From Desulfoluna butyratoxydans (lineage in GTDB: Bacteria; Desulfobacterota; Desulfobacteria; Desulfobacterales; Desulfolunaceae), in NCBI RefSeq assembly GCF_900699765.1, contig NZ_CAADHO010000001.1, positions 186,001 through 250,000 of the forward strand: a stretch of DNA of 64,000 nt, given 5' to 3'. The translations under genes and the position numbers were made by a program. The notes under the pieces were generated by a model. It saw only the letters and a list, made by a program, of their open reading frames with translations. It searched no databases and was not told the origin of the DNA. Positions 28,607 to 37,777 of this stretch are shown piece by piece; position 1 is the stretch's first letter; every line of letters starts with the position of its first letter.

Positions 28607-29428
28607 TTAACGTGTCATGTCCCGCCTGGCAAAAACCAAGGCCGAGACCTCGGCGGCCCCGTGCTTTTTCAGCAGGGCGGCGCAAGCTGTCAGGGTGGAA
28701 CCGGTGGTGTAGACATCATCCACCAGAAGCACCCTCTTGCCCCTGGGTGATGCTCCGAATGCCAGCTCAAAGGCGCCTTTCACATTGGACAGGCGAGCCC
28801 TTCGGGACAGCCCGGCCTGGGATGCGGTGGGCCGACTGCGACGCAGCAGGCGGTGGCAGACCCGAATGCCGTCCCTGCCTTCAAAAGGAGCCACAAGAAG
28901 GGACGACTGATTGAACCCGCGTTTTCTCAGGCGTTTCCCATGCAGGGGAACAGGAACCACAAGATCAATATCCCACCTTTTTGAATCCCCGTCCAGATAC
29001 GCACCAAGGGCCCGGACAAAAAGAAGGCGCCCCATGGGGGGCGCCAATGCTCGCTTGTTTTTGTACTTCAAGGCCTGAACAGCCAGGGCCGGGCCACCGT
29101 CGTAAAGATAGAGGGCTGTCATGCGCGTCAGGGCACGGTCCGGGTCCATGCAGGCCCCGCACAGAAGCGGTTCGGCGACGACCCCTGGGAGGGGCTCCCC
29201 ACAGGCAGAACACCGCTGCCCCGAAGGCTCCTGAACCCCGGATCGGCAGGCCGCACACATCACGCCGCACAGCGCCCCGTGAAACAAACCGGCCAGGTCT
29301 GCCTCCCCTGGGCTTTGCAGACCGACAGGCGCCTCCCAGGAAAGCAGCACCCCGCAGATCCGACACCGGGGAGGGTACACCAGGCGCCGCACCAGCAGCG
29401 CCACTGCCGAAACCCACCGCAACCTCAT
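28607..29428 (-). CDS. comF: ComF-family phosphoribosyltransferase-like protein
   Basis: A 273-residue ComF-type protein. The N-terminal double zinc finger has CRICG (about 22), CAAC, CSACGEPL and CGACMDP. The C-terminal phosphoribosyltransferase-like domain holds VLLVDDVYTTGSTLTACA (about 233-250). DLVVPVPLHGKRLRKRGFNQSSLLV and SQAGLSRRARLSNVKGAF are family signatures. ComF helps the uptake or integration of single-stranded DNA in competent bacteria, but the family is widespread and often orphan, as here. A run of G lies before the ATG. It ends 20 bases before the nitrilase start. Confidence 0.9.
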   Translation of the reverse strand: MRLRWVSAVALLVRRLVYPPRCRICGVLLSWEAPVGLQSPGEADLAGLFHGALCGVMCAACRSGVQEPSGQRCSACGEPLPGVVAEPLLCGACMDPDRALTRMTALYLYDGGPALAVQALKYKNKRALAPPMGRLLFVRALGAYLDGDSKRWDIDLVVPVPLHGKRLRKRGFNQSSLLVAPFEGRDGIRVCHRLLRRSRPTASQAGLSRRARLSNVKGAFELAFGASPRGKRVLLVDDVYTTGSTLTACAALLKKHGAAEVSALVFARRDMTR

Positions 29429-29498
29429 CCAGCCCCCTGAAACGCGCCTTCTATGGTTAAAGTCGGGTCAACCACGCCCCCAAAAAAATAAAAACGAT

Positions 29499-29585
29499 GC
29501 CTCGGGCGGCGAGGCGTGCCACCTCGAAAGCAGGTTGCGAATGCGCTTTCCCCCGTTTCTCGGGGAAAATCGCATTCGCCTTTGA
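29499..29585. repeat. REP-like intergenic repeat, copy 2
   Basis: The module GCCTCGGGCGGC, GAGGCGTGCCACCTC and AAAGC (29499-29531) matches copy 1 at 13561 and copy 3 at 34639. It is followed, as in copy 1, by its own palindrome: GCGAATGCG (29537-29545) pairs with CGCATTCGC (29571-29579), with TTTCCCC/GGGGAAA inside. The hairpin sequence differs from copy 1 but the fold is kept. Confidence 0.7.
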
Positions 29586-29658
29586 TTCTGACAGGCCTGA
29601 GTCTGTTTATTCAAGCCTGTTTGCAAAGCCCGTCATCACGATTCAGTCGCCTTCCTGC

Positions 29659-30438
29659 TCAGCCTCGCTGGCGCACTACTTCGTACATCACGAGGGAGGC
29701 TGCCACCGAGGCGTTAAGGGAGTCCACCTCCCCTTTCAGGGGAATGGAGACGATAAAATCACACCCTTTTCTCACAAGGGGACGAAGCCCCTTGCCTTCG
29801 CTGCCCACAACAATGCCCAGGGGCGCTGAAAAATCTCCGCCGAAAAGGGTGCTGTCCCCGTCGGCATCAAGCCCTGCGAACCAGAGCCCGTCGGCCTTGA
29901 GTTCCTCCATGGCCTTGGCCAGGTTGGTCACCACGGCCACGGGCATATGCTCCAGGGCCCCTGCCGATGCCTTGGACACAAGGGCGGTGAGCTGGGCCGA
30001 GCGATCTTTGGGCACCACCACCCCGTGGGCCCCGGCGCAGTGGGCTGTGCGCACGATGGCCCCCAGGTTCCGGGGATCCTCAATGCTGTCCAGCAGCACG
30101 AGAAAGGGGACCTCCCCTTTTTTTTCCGCAATGCGGACCAGGTCCTCTGGGGCCATGCCGGGGAGGGCACCGGCGTCAAGGGCCGCCCCCTGGTGCTGGC
30201 GGGTTCCGCACAGTCCCTCCAGGGTCTCGGCGTCCACCCGCTCCACCGGTACGCCCGCGTCACGGGCAAGGGACTCCAGGGCATCCACCCGCCGATCCCG
30301 CCGACCCGAGGCCAGGATCAGCCTGCGAACCTGGCGCCTGCCGGCCTTCAGGGCCTCCATGACCGGATTGATACCGTACAGCAAATCAGCCGAGGGTTTC
30401 CGCACCTTGCCCTGCTTCGTCTGTTTCCCGTGCTTCAT
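29659..30438 (-). CDS. rlmB: 23S rRNA (guanosine(2251)-2'-O)-methyltransferase RlmB
   Basis: A 259-residue SPOUT methyltransferase. The N-terminal substrate-binding domain (DLLYGINPVMEALKAG onwards) precedes the knot domain. That domain has LVLLDSIEDPRNLGAIVRTA (motif 1), LGIVVGSEGKGLRPLV (motif 2) and VSIPLKGEVDSLNASVAASL (motif 3). This is the standard TrmH/RlmB layout. It would 2'-O-methylate G2251 in the P-loop of 23S rRNA. TrmH-type tRNA specificity cannot be excluded from sequence alone, but the N-terminal domain favours RlmB. Its start overlaps the stop of gmk by one base. Confidence 0.93.
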   Translation of the reverse strand: MKHGKQTKQGKVRKPSADLLYGINPVMEALKAGRRQVRRLILASGRRDRRVDALESLARDAGVPVERVDAETLEGLCGTRQHQGAALDAGALPGMAPEDLVRIAEKKGEVPFLVLLDSIEDPRNLGAIVRTAHCAGAHGVVVPKDRSAQLTALVSKASAGALEHMPVAVVTNLAKAMEELKADGLWFAGLDADGDSTLFGGDFSAPLGIVVGSEGKGLRPLVRKGCDFIVSIPLKGEVDSLNASVAASLVMYEVVRQRG

Positions 30439-31013
30439 CAGGAGGCCACCCCTTCACGACAACTCTTCACCACGGAAACAAAGGCAGCCACGGCTTCATT
30501 CAGGTCGTCGTTAACGATCACATGGCTGTAGAAGTCACGCTGATCCATCTCGCCTACGGCATTTTTCATACGCTTTTCGATGGTCTCACGGGAATCGGTC
30601 CCGCGTTTTTCAAGGCGCGCCCGAAGCTCGTCCACAGACGGAGGCATGATAAAAATGGTCACGCACTCAGGGAGCGATTCACACATCTGCCTTGCCCCCT
30701 GCACGTCAATGTCCAGAAGCACATCAACGCCTTTGGCCACCGTGTCCTCCAGGGTCTCCAGGGAGGTGCCGTAATAGTTGCCGTGCACCTCGGCCCACTC
30801 GGCCATAAGCCCTTTTTCGATGCGCTCTTCAAAGGCCTCACGGGTGATGAAGTGGTAATCTTTCCCATTCTCCTCGCCCCCGCGGGGAGCCCGGGTGGTG
30901 TGGGAAATAGAGTAGGTGATGTCGGGGTAGGCCTTGAGGAGCTCCCGGCACAAAGTGGACTTTCCGGCACCCGACGGCGCCGATACGATATAGATATTGC
31001 CTCGTCGTTTCAA
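30438..31013 (-). CDS. gmk: guanylate kinase
   Basis: A 191-residue kinase that makes GDP from GMP with ATP. The P-loop is SAPSGAGKSTLCREL (11-25), and GMP binding is by SHTTRAPRGGEENGKDYHF (37-55) and WAEVHGNYYGTS. The length is standard. It starts 18 bases after the RemA-like gene, and its TGA overlaps the rlmB ATG. The order yicC - remA-like - gmk is common across bacteria (often with rpoZ following), which supports the neighbours' calls. Confidence 0.97.
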   Translation of the reverse strand: MKRRGNIYIVSAPSGAGKSTLCRELLKAYPDITYSISHTTRAPRGGEENGKDYHFITREAFEERIEKGLMAEWAEVHGNYYGTSLETLEDTVAKGVDVLLDIDVQGARQMCESLPECVTIFIMPPSVDELRARLEKRGTDSRETIEKRMKNAVGEMDQRDFYSHVIVNDDLNEAVAAFVSVVKSCREGVAS

Positions 31014-31031
31014 AATCTCTCCTGAGAGGGC

Positions 31032-31307
31032 CTACTCGGCCTTCTCCTCTTTCCCACCGTCCCTTAGCTGGGCGTAGCGCTGGGAGATGGTTTCCGCCTG
31101 AATGGCTGAAAGGATAACGTGGTTGCTGTCCATCACGATGATGGAACGGGTCCGCCTGCCGTGGGTGGCGTCCACCAGCCGCTTGTCATCCTTGGCATCG
31201 TCCTTCAACCGCTTCATGGGGGCTGAGTTGGGAGAGACGATGGCGATGACGCGTTCTGCCACCACGCTGCTCCCGAAACCGATATTTAATAACGCCTGCT
31301 GTTCCAT
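31032..31307 (-). CDS. RemA/DUF370-family protein
   Basis: A 91-residue protein. [29 protein letters not shown] and [29 protein letters not shown] fit the RemA family (DUF370). In Bacillus RemA forms a ring that binds DNA and activates biofilm matrix genes. In Proteobacteria the role is untested. Possible starts are ATG at 31313 and 31307; neither has a good ribosome site, and the latter is given. It sits between yicC and gmk, the usual place. The C-terminus ([10 protein letters not shown]) is charged and variable. Confidence 0.88.
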   Translation of the reverse strand: MEQQALLNIGFGSSVVAERVIAIVSPNSAPMKRLKDDAKDDKRLVDATHGRRTRSIIVMDSNHVILSAIQAETISQRYAQLRDGGKEEKAE

Positions 31308-31399
31308 AATCATTTCCAAAGGGGGTAAGGGTTGCGGGCGCCAGGGCCTTCATGCCCCGGGCCACCCGCCAACACGTTGTCAACCGACGCCGCTCGGCC

Positions 31400-32281
31400 C
31401 TACTCGATGTTCTGGACCTGCTCGCGCATCTTTTCGAGTTCGGACTTCACCTTTACAATGATATGGGCAATCTCGGCCTTGCCGATCTTTGAGCCCATGG
31501 TGTTGAACTCCCGGTTGAACTCCTGCAAAAGGAAGTTGAGCTTCCGGCCCGCCTCTTCGTCTCCGTCCATGATGGAGCGAAACTGCACGATGTGGCTCCG
31601 GGAACGGGTGATCTCCTCGGAAATATCGCTTCGGTCGGCCAGAAGGGCTGCCTCCTGGGCAATGCGCGCCTCGTCCACTTCCACGGCGCCGCCGCAGAGG
31701 GTGGCGATGCGGTCCATAAGGCGTTCCCGATAGATGGCAGGCAGGGCACCGGCCCCCTCTTCGATGGTGTCCAGGGAACCCTCCACGGTATTCAGGCGCT
31801 CTTTCAAGTCGTCGGCCAGAAAGTCCCCCTCCTTGGCCCGCATGGCATCCAGCCCGGACAGGGCTTCCGTCAGGCACGCCTCCACCACCTGCCAGTGATG
31901 ATCGTAGTCGGTCTCCATCTCCTTGGGCACCACCAGGCCGTTGATATGCAGCAGCTGATCCAGGGTAACGGTCGCCTCAATGCCGGCGGCCTCGGCCGCC
32001 TCCTTCAGGGCCAGGCCATAGGCGCGGGCCTTGGCCGTGTCCGCCTCAAAGGCGATGGCGTCGTCGGCTTCATTTCGGATCGTCACGCGGGCCTCCACCC
32101 GGCCTCGCTCCAGGCGAGACGCGATCACCCCGCGCACCTTCTCTTCAAATCGGCTGTAGCCGTGGGGAACTTTGATATGGGTATCCAGAAAACGGCTGTT
32201 GTAACTGCGAAGTTCCACTTCAGCGGTCACATTGCCGTCCATTTTTTCCGCCCGGGCATAGGCGGTCATGCTTTTAACCAT
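31400..32281 (-). CDS. yicC: YicC-family endoribonuclease-like protein
   Basis: A 293-residue protein of the YicC/YloC family. The N-terminal MVKSMTAYARAE is the family start (normally IxSMTGFGR). VELRSYNSRFLDTHIKVP and ASRLERGRVEARVTI follow. The C-terminal DUF1732 part has EITRSRSHIVQFRSIMDGDEEAGRKLNFLLQEFNREFNTMGSK. E. coli YicC is an endoribonuclease that helps RyhB decay. The ATG at 32281 is chosen by the family start; an upstream frame to 32338 is open. It follows the DUF4416 gene by seven bases and precedes the RemA-like gene by 92 bases. Confidence 0.93.
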   Translation of the reverse strand: MVKSMTAYARAEKMDGNVTAEVELRSYNSRFLDTHIKVPHGYSRFEEKVRGVIASRLERGRVEARVTIRNEADDAIAFEADTAKARAYGLALKEAAEAAGIEATVTLDQLLHINGLVVPKEMETDYDHHWQVVEACLTEALSGLDAMRAKEGDFLADDLKERLNTVEGSLDTIEEGAGALPAIYRERLMDRIATLCGGAVEVDEARIAQEAALLADRSDISEEITRSRSHIVQFRSIMDGDEEAGRKLNFLLQEFNREFNTMGSKIGKAEIAHIIVKVKSELEKMREQVQNIE

Positions 32282-32288
32282 GGGGCAT

Positions 32289-32822
32289 TCATTCCTTAAA
32301 TGTGTGATGAAGCAAGGCGTCGTAGCGCCTGCGGACATCCGTCAGAAAATCAATCATCAACGGCTCGGTGTAGTCGGGAAATGTCCAGGGCAGCGGGCGA
32401 AACGCACCGGCCCTGTATACCAGGGTCAGATCCGCATAGATTCCCTTGCCGATGCAGACCCTGTGGGCATGGTCCTTGGCCGTGGCCAGCAGGAACCGGG
32501 CATTTAAAAGAAGCCCGGGATCGATATTGACTCTCCGCCTTGCATGAATTGAAAAATCGTCTTCCAGGGCGTTGGTGAGGCCCTTGATCTCGGCCAGGGC
32601 ATCCTGGCCCACGGGCCGGGCAAAGGAGAAAACCCGCCGGAAAAGGGGCTCTCCCATCTCGGCTTTGTAGTAGGAGGTGCTGCTGAACGGCATCCACGGA
32701 CTCACCATATCCACAGGGCCGAACCGATCCACCAGGGCCGAAGCGACATGTCGCAGCAGCCCCGACTCCTCGGTCAGCACGCCGATCACCAGCTTTGCGG
32801 GCAACATCTCTGTGGGCCGCAT
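32289..32822 (-). CDS. DUF4416-family protein
   Basis: A 177-residue protein of unknown function that fits DUF4416. It starts MRPTEMLPAKLVIGVLTEE and has FGPVDMVSPWMPFSSTSYYKAEMGEPLFRRVFSF, then LNARFLLATAKDHAHRVCIGKGIYADLTLVYR. In Desulfobacterota and Aquificota this family is usually next to yicC or gmk. Its conserved charged residues (E, H, R, D, Y) are suggestive of an enzyme, but no reaction is known. It lies three bases after the Trm112-like gene and seven before yicC, so it belongs to that operon. Confidence 0.85.
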   Translation of the reverse strand: MRPTEMLPAKLVIGVLTEESGLLRHVASALVDRFGPVDMVSPWMPFSSTSYYKAEMGEPLFRRVFSFARPVGQDALAEIKGLTNALEDDFSIHARRRVNIDPGLLLNARFLLATAKDHAHRVCIGKGIYADLTLVYRAGAFRPLPWTFPDYTEPLMIDFLTDVRRRYDALLHHTFKE

Positions 32823-32825
32823 GAC

Positions 32826-32996
32826 CTATGAAAGGGGCTTGGCCTCTTCGGCCAGCATCACGGGGATGCCGTCCCGGATTTCATACACGAGCTTGCAGGC
32901 CCCGCACACCAGGCCGTCTCCGGCCTCATTGAGTTCCACCTTCTCTTTGCACTTCGGGCATGCCAGAATGTCGATCAGTTCCTGAGAAATCGTCAT
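32826..32996 (-). CDS. Trm112-family zinc-ribbon protein
   Basis: A 56-residue protein. TISQELIDILACPKCKEKVEL (CxxC at about 14-17), GLVCGACKLVYEIRDGIPVML (second CxxC at about 33-36) are the YcaR/Trm112 family pattern. Trm112 activates several methyltransferases in eukaryotes and archaea; bacterial YcaR-type proteins have unknown partners. The ATG at 32996 is supported by length; an open frame to 33074 is not protein-like. It heads the minus-strand run DUF4416 - yicC - remA-like - gmk - rlmB. It is often seen next to lpxK or kdsB, both of which occur in this region. Confidence 0.85.
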   Translation of the reverse strand: MTISQELIDILACPKCKEKVELNEAGDGLVCGACKLVYEIRDGIPVMLAEEAKPLS

Positions 32997-33213
32997 GTGA
33001 TTATCCAATCCAAATGTGTCTATTTTTATTGATGCCCACAAAAAACCGCTCAGCACACGGCCTGTGGGACACAAGGCTTAATGGCTCGTATTTGGGAACA
33101 TCCGGGTGGAGCAGGATCAGGCCCCGAGCAAATTTCAGGCCGAGGCGCCCACCCTTTTCCTACAAATGTCTATCTATATCAGATGGGTCAACCCCATGCA
33201 ATTCCCATTTAAA

Positions 33214-33242
33214 TTGACACTCCCGGGCGCATCTCCTATCAT
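33214..33242 (+). promoter_or_regulatory. sigma-70-type promoter upstream of waaA
   Basis: TTGACA (33214-33219), a 17-base spacer and TATCAT (33237-33242), about 80 bases before the waaA start. The -35 is perfect and the -10 matches at five positions counting spacing-tolerant use. It would drive the LPS genes in the divergent 325-base gap. Confidence 0.6.
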
Positions 33243-33321
33243 GACTGGTTTGTTATGTCCTTAAAACCCCTTTTCCGGTGAGCGTAGCCCCCTGCTGCCG
33301 CCACCCCGGAGTCGGCCCCAT

Positions 33322-34590
33322 ATGACCCTCTCTCGATTCACCACAGGCCTTGTCCTTTCGGCATACAACCTCCTCTGGAAGGCCGCCGTGCCCCTGACCC
33401 GAAACCACAAGCGCCTCAAAGAGGGCCACCCCCAGCGGACCCTCTCGGAGAACCGGCTCACGCCCTCGGATATCTGGATCCACGCGGCATCCGCTGGAGA
33501 GTCCTACATAGCCGCAGAGCTGGCAACAGAGCTGGCCGGAGACGAGGCCCCCCGCATCCTCATCACCACCCACACCCGGCAGGGCCTGGAGGTCCTTGAA
33601 AAACAACTGGCAGGGGCCGATGCGACACATGTCACCGCATGCTATGCTCCCTTTGACGCCCCGAGCCTTATGAACAAAGCGTTTCAACAGGTAGCACCGC
33701 GCCTCCTCGTTCTTGTGGAGCTGGAACTCTGGCCGGGCATGCTGGACGCGGCAAAAAAAGCCGGCACAACCATTGCCGTTATCAACGGGCGCCTTACCCC
33801 CTCAAGCTTCAAGGGGTATACCCGATTCAAAGGTCTTTTGGCCCCACTTGCCCCCGATTTCATCTCGGCCATCTCAGCCGGAGACGCAGACAGGCTGAAA
33901 GCGCTTTTTCCAGCCACCCCGGTGGAGGTAATCCCCAATATCAAATTCGACAGAATACCTGAAGCGGGTTCCCCCGCGGCTCCGGTCCCCAACCTGTTCC
34001 CCGATGCCGAAGGACGCACCATCTACCTTCTGGCCTCGGTTCGGGAAGAAGAAGAGCAGGTGGTTGCAGACATGTGCCGGGGACTCCTTGAGCGTGACAA
34101 AAATGCCCTCATTGCCTGGTTCCCACGTCATATGGAGAGGGTAGACCCCTTATGCCTGGACCTGGAAAGCGCTTGCCTTGCGCCCGTCAGGCGCTCTTGC
34201 TGCCCGTCTATGGATGCGGACACCCGCCTCGTTGTCTGGGACCGGTTCGGTGAGATGGGAGCAGCCTTTGCCTCGGCCCACAGTGCCTTTGTGGGCGGCA
34301 GCTTTGCCGACCTGGGCGGGCAGAATATGCTGGAACCCCTTGCCGCAGGCCTCATCCCCGTCATGGGGCCATTCTACAGCAACTTCTCGTGGGTGGGGGA
34401 CGACCTCAAACAGGCGGGCCTTTTAATCACCTGCGAGACCGCCGACGAGGCCGCAACACAGCTGGTGCGCCTTGCCGGGCTCTGCCAGGAGCGCCAAAAA
34501 ACCTTAAAACGCTTTCAGGAGCTCATCGCCAGCCGCCGTGGGGGCACCAGGGCCACCTGCAGACACCTCATCCGACTGGCTGGCATGTAA
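33322..34590 (+). CDS. waaA: 3-deoxy-D-manno-octulosonic acid (Kdo) transferase
   Basis: A 422-residue GT30 enzyme that adds Kdo to lipid IVA in the inner membrane. The N-terminus has a short hydrophobic anchor (about 8-26, GLVLSAYNLLWKAAVPL). The family motif HAASAGESYIA (about 54-64) holds the catalytic Glu, and LVLVELELWPGML (about 129-141) the second conserved Glu. The C-terminal half has VGGSFADLGGQNMLEPLAAG (about 327-346). The segment around residues 283-301 (ACLAPVRRSCCPSMDADT) is unusual, with Cys in place of common residues. No strong ribosome site; GGAG lies ten bases up. It opens the plus-strand LPS gene set. Confidence 0.94.
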   Translation: MTLSRFTTGLVLSAYNLLWKAAVPLTRNHKRLKEGHPQRTLSENRLTPSDIWIHAASAGESYIAAELATELAGDEAPRILITTHTRQGLEVLEKQLAGADATHVTACYAPFDAPSLMNKAFQQVAPRLLVLVELELWPGMLDAAKKAGTTIAVINGRLTPSSFKGYTRFKGLLAPLAPDFISAISAGDADRLKALFPATPVEVIPNIKFDRIPEAGSPAAPVPNLFPDAEGRTIYLLASVREEEEQVVADMCRGLLERDKNALIAWFPRHMERVDPLCLDLESACLAPVRRSCCPSMDADTRLVVWDRFGEMGAAFASAHSAFVGGSFADLGGQNMLEPLAAGLIPVMGPFYSNFSWVGDDLKQAGLLITCETADEAATQLVRLAGLCQERQKTLKRFQELIASRRGGTRATCRHLIRLAGM

Positions 34591-34638
34591 AAAGCATGCC
34601 CCTTAGCAATTGAGGTTGCCTTCTATGGCCAATGCGGG

Positions 34639-34860
34639 CTTCCGGCGGCGAGGTGAGCCACCTCGAAAGCACATTGCGGTGGTTTAGACAGAGATACTCT
34701 CACCCATCAAAGGTACGGAAAACGTTATCGTAGCGCGCCCATTATCGGTTTAGCCGGACGGCCTCCGGCGGAGACTCGGAATGATGACTTAAGACCTGTT
34801 TGTCAAACTTTTTAAAAGCTTGGCCCCCGGCAGGGCCGCCGGAGGCAAAAATCTAAATGC
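34639..34860. repeat. REP-like intergenic repeat block, copy 3
   Basis: The block starts with CTTCCGGCGGC, GAGGTGAGCCACCTC and AAAGC (34639-34670), as at 13561. Positions 34722-34771 match 13720-13769 at 37 of 50 bases. A second element (34793-34846) contains CAAACTTTTTAAAAGCTTG and the hairpin-forming GCCCCCGGCAGGGCCGCCGG; it matches the reverse strand at 54997-55050 at 47 of 54 bases. The rest of the 495-base gap before kdsB (34861-35085) shows no gene or clear promoter. Confidence 0.75.
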
Positions 34861-35085
34861 GTTAGCCCTTCCCCGGCGCCATAACACCCCTTCACCTGGT
34901 CAGGCATGGGTGGTATACTGTCGCCCACCAAACATGTCACAACAGCCAAAGCGGCATCCGTGCAGAAGTCACGACAAGCAAATACCACCGGGTGACACTG
35001 CAACACGCGGCAAATGTGCCTTTCTCCACGGGCGCAACCGCAGCAGTTACGTCACCATGTTAACCTTTGAATAAAAGAGTCCTCC

Positions 35086-35838
35086 ATGCCCTCATCCATT
35101 CCCTGTATCGGCATCATTCCGGCACGCTACGACTCCTCCCGGTTTCCCGGCAAACCCCTGGCCCACATCGCCGGAAAGCCCATGTTCCAACGCGTCTACG
35201 AACGGGCCTCAAGCTGCCCGTCCATCAGCCGTGTTCTCTTGGCCACCGACGACAACCGGATATATGACGCGGCCAAAACAGCCGGTGTGCCCGTGGTAAT
35301 GACCTCTTCAGCTCACCGCAGCGGAACCGACCGCGTCCTTGAGGCGGCCAGAATCATCAATGCCCCCGAGCACGCCGTCATTGTCAATATCCAGGGTGAC
35401 GAGCCAGCCCTTGCCCCGGCCATGCTCACTGAGCTCACGGCGCCCTTTTTCACAGATCCCGCCATCCGGGTCACCACCCTGGCCACGCCCATCTCACCGG
35501 AGGAGGCAACAAACCCCAATCGCGTCAAGGTGGTCACCGATGAAGCGCACCGTGCCCTCTACTTCTCAAGAGCACCCATCCCCTATCCCCGCGACGATGC
35601 CTTTGACGGGTACCTGGGACACGTTGGACTCTACGCCTTCCGTATGAAGACCCTGGAGGTATTCGCAACCCTTCCCCAGGGAACCCTGGAGCAGGTGGAA
35701 AAACTGGAGCAGCTCCGGCTCCTTGAAAACGGCATTCCCATACACGTGGGTATTACCCGCCATCAAAGCGTGGGCGTGGATCATCCCGACGACATCCCCA
35801 TCGTCGAGCAGCTCCTCGCGCACACACCAGACAAATAA
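35086..35838 (+). CDS. kdsB: CMP-Kdo synthetase (3-deoxy-manno-octulosonate cytidylyltransferase)
   Basis: A 250-residue cytidylyltransferase that makes CMP-Kdo for Waa[27 protein letters not shown] (residues about 8-33) is the nucleotide-binding start. [28 protein letters not shown] and [11 protein letters not shown] follow, all family signatures. [14 protein letters not shown] closes the enzyme. Length is standard. It lies 495 bases after waaA across a repeat block and 67 bases ahead of a glycosyltransferase, so may have its own promoter, though none was firmly identified. Confidence 0.96.
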   Translation: MPSSIPCIGIIPARYDSSRFPGKPLAHIAGKPMFQRVYERASSCPSISRVLLATDDNRIYDAAKTAGVPVVMTSSAHRSGTDRVLEAARIINAPEHAVIVNIQGDEPALAPAMLTELTAPFFTDPAIRVTTLATPISPEEATNPNRVKVVTDEAHRALYFSRAPIPYPRDDAFDGYLGHVGLYAFRMKTLEVFATLPQGTLEQVEKLEQLRLLENGIPIHVGITRHQSVGVDHPDDIPIVEQLLAHTPDK

Positions 35839-35905
35839 GAACCCGGCAGAACAACAATAAAGGGCCAATTCAATTTAAACCGCGCACATAAAGTGAAACC
35901 ACCCC

Positions 35906-36700
35906 ATGCCTGAAACACCCCGGACAACACCAACCCTGGCCGTTGCGGTCATCGTTAAAAATGAAGCGGACAATCTGTCCGCCTGCCTGAAAACCGTTGA
36001 GGGATGGGTCGATGAAATCATCATCCTCGATTCGGGCAGCACCGACGAAACCGAGGAGGTGGCCAGGCAGTTTACCGACCGCTTCTTTGTCAACGCCCAG
36101 TGGCCCGGCTTCGGCCCCCAGCGCCGCATGGCCCAGAGCCACGTCCAGTCAGATTTTGTCCTCTGGCTGGATGCGGACGAACGGGTCACCCCGGAACTCC
36201 GTGCCAGCATCCAGGCGGCCGTTGCGGCCAACGCTCCTGCAAAGGTCTTTCGCATCTCCCGCCTGAGTTGGGTGTTCGGGCGCTATATCCGGCATTGCGG
36301 CTGGTACCCGGACCGGGTGGTGCGGCTCTACCCCACCGGCCTCACCGGCTATGACGATTCCCTGGTCCACGAAAAGGTGGAGGTCACCGATGACATGACC
36401 GTGGAGGACCTGTCGGGCGACGCCATCCACTACACATACAAGGACCTGCACCACTATCTGGTCAAATCGGCGGGATACGCAAAGGCATGGGCTGACCAAC
36501 GGAAAGCTCGCGGAAAAAAGGGAAGCATCTCACAGGGCATCCTGCACGCCCTGGGCTGTTTTTTAAAGATGTACGTTCTCAAGGTAGGATTTCTGGACGG
36601 CAAACAGGGATTTTTGCTCTCCCTGCTGTCGGCGCATTCCACCTTCGTGAAATACGCCCATTTGTGGATCATGCGACAAAATCAGATGCCCATGGATTGA
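35906..36700 (+). CDS. family 2 glycosyltransferase, WaaE/KdtX type
   Basis: A 264-residue GT2 enzyme. [21 protein letters not shown] (about 11-31) and [17 protein letters not shown] are the GT-A nucleotide-binding start, and [15 protein letters not shown] holds the Dx[15 protein letters not shown] and VHEKVEV are shared with WaaE/KdtX, the beta-1,4-glucosyltransferase of heptose I in the LPS inner core, often encoded next to kdtA (waaA) and coaD. Assigning glucose and heptose I as partners is inference. It may also belong to a broader group of core sugar transferases. Its 3' end overlaps the 3' end of the opposite-strand GT9 gene by 32 bases. Confidence 0.88.
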   Translation: MPETPRTTPTLAVAVIVKNEADNLSACLKTVEGWVDEIIILDSGSTDETEEVARQFTDRFFVNAQWPGFGPQRRMAQSHVQSDFVLWLDADERVTPELRASIQAAVAANAPAKVFRISRLSWVFGRYIRHCGWYPDRVVRLYPTGLTGYDDSLVHEKVEVTDDMTVEDLSGDAIHYTYKDLHHYLVKSAGYAKAWADQRKARGKKGSISQGILHALGCFLKMYVLKVGFLDGKQGFLLSLLSAHSTFVKYAHLWIMRQNQMPMD

Positions 36701-37703
36701 TCTTCAACAGGGCCTCGGAAATATCAATGCGGCCCATGTCCGTCTCCCCCTCTACCCCGCCGCCTTCGGGCGGACAAAAGGCCAGGTGCCGCCCCTCCGA
36801 GTTGAGGGGCATCCATCGCAAGGGGGTTGAGGAGCGCCGCCGGGGGAAAAAACCCACAGTGGGAACATCCAGGGCCCCGGCAATGTGAAGGGGTCCCGTG
36901 GACCCGGCAAAAAAGAGCGACGCACAGGCAATGGACGTCGTAAAGTCCACGAGTCCCTCGTTTTTATCATACAGCACCGCGTGGCGTCCCCGCTCTTCAA
37001 CCATGGACAGCAGCCTCCGGGCATTGTCCTCTTCCCCCGGCCCTGCCGTCAACACCACCTCGCAATGGGAAGGAAGCCCGCAGATCAACTCCGCATACTG
37101 CCCTAAAGAAAGATTGTTGGCAGATCCGCCTGACCCCGCGTGCACAAAAACCCATGGAATGCCCCGGCCAATCGAAAGCTGACCGGCAAGCTTTTGGCGC
37201 TGCAAGGCGACCCGTTCGTCACCCAGCGCCACATAAGGCGGCTGAACCTCCACCGCAGGTTGCCCCAGGTCGGCAAGAAAGCTGCGAACCAGGTCCAGGT
37301 TGTACTGATACTCCGGCTTTGCCGATTGGGAGCGTCGCTGTCTGACCCGACGCGTATAAAAAATCTGGGCAAGCTTGGTGGCCGGCGCCAGGCGATAAGG
37401 GATGCCGGCCTTTCTTACGAGAAGGGCATTGTAGGTCGTGGAGAACAGGTTGATGGACGCATCAAACCGGTGGGACTTGATCTCGTCCACCACCTTTGCC
37501 CGGTCGGCGTTGCTTCCCTTTTTGGTGGGGTTGATGATCACATCATCAATCCACGGACACAGCCGAGCCAGATCCGCAGTATACGATGGCACCAGCGCTG
37601 CGACCCGGCACTCCGGGAGGGATGCTTTAAGCATGGCAAAACTCGGCCATGCCAGCATAAAATCACCGATTTTATCGTTACGAACAACAAGAATTTTTTT
37701 CAT
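36669..37703 (-). CDS. GT9 heptosyltransferase-family protein (first of three)
   Basis: A 344-residue GT-B enzyme of the ADP-heptose:LPS heptosyltransferase family. The N-terminus [32 protein letters not shown] is the family start (RxDxIGD). The ADP-heptose pocket is expected in [23 protein letters not shown] and in [23 protein letters not shown] (about 265-287). It differs from the two other GT9 genes at 43236 and 44901 and is most likely a core heptosyltransferase III or similar. The gene is on the minus strand within a mixed LPS region. It overlaps the preceding plus-strand gene tail to tail. Confidence 0.88.
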   Translation of the reverse strand: MKKILVVRNDKIGDFMLAWPSFAMLKASLPECRVAALVPSYTADLARLCPWIDDVIINPTKKGSNADRAKVVDEIKSHRFDASINLFSTTYNALLVRKAGIPYRLAPATKLAQIFYTRRVRQRRSQSAKPEYQYNLDLVRSFLADLGQPAVEVQPPYVALGDERVALQRQKLAGQLSIGRGIPWVFVHAGSGGSANNLSLGQYAELICGLPSHCEVVLTAGPGEEDNARRLLSMVEERGRHAVLYDKNEGLVDFTTSIACASLFFAGSTGPLHIAGALDVPTVGFFPRRRSSTPLRWMPLNSEGRHLAFCPPEGGGVEGETDMGRIDISEALLKINPWASDFVA

Positions 37704-37777
37704 CTACCCGTCCACTCAAACCACGTAGACCATTCCAGCCAACGCTTGTAATATATAAAGCCACATCGCCAGTCTCA

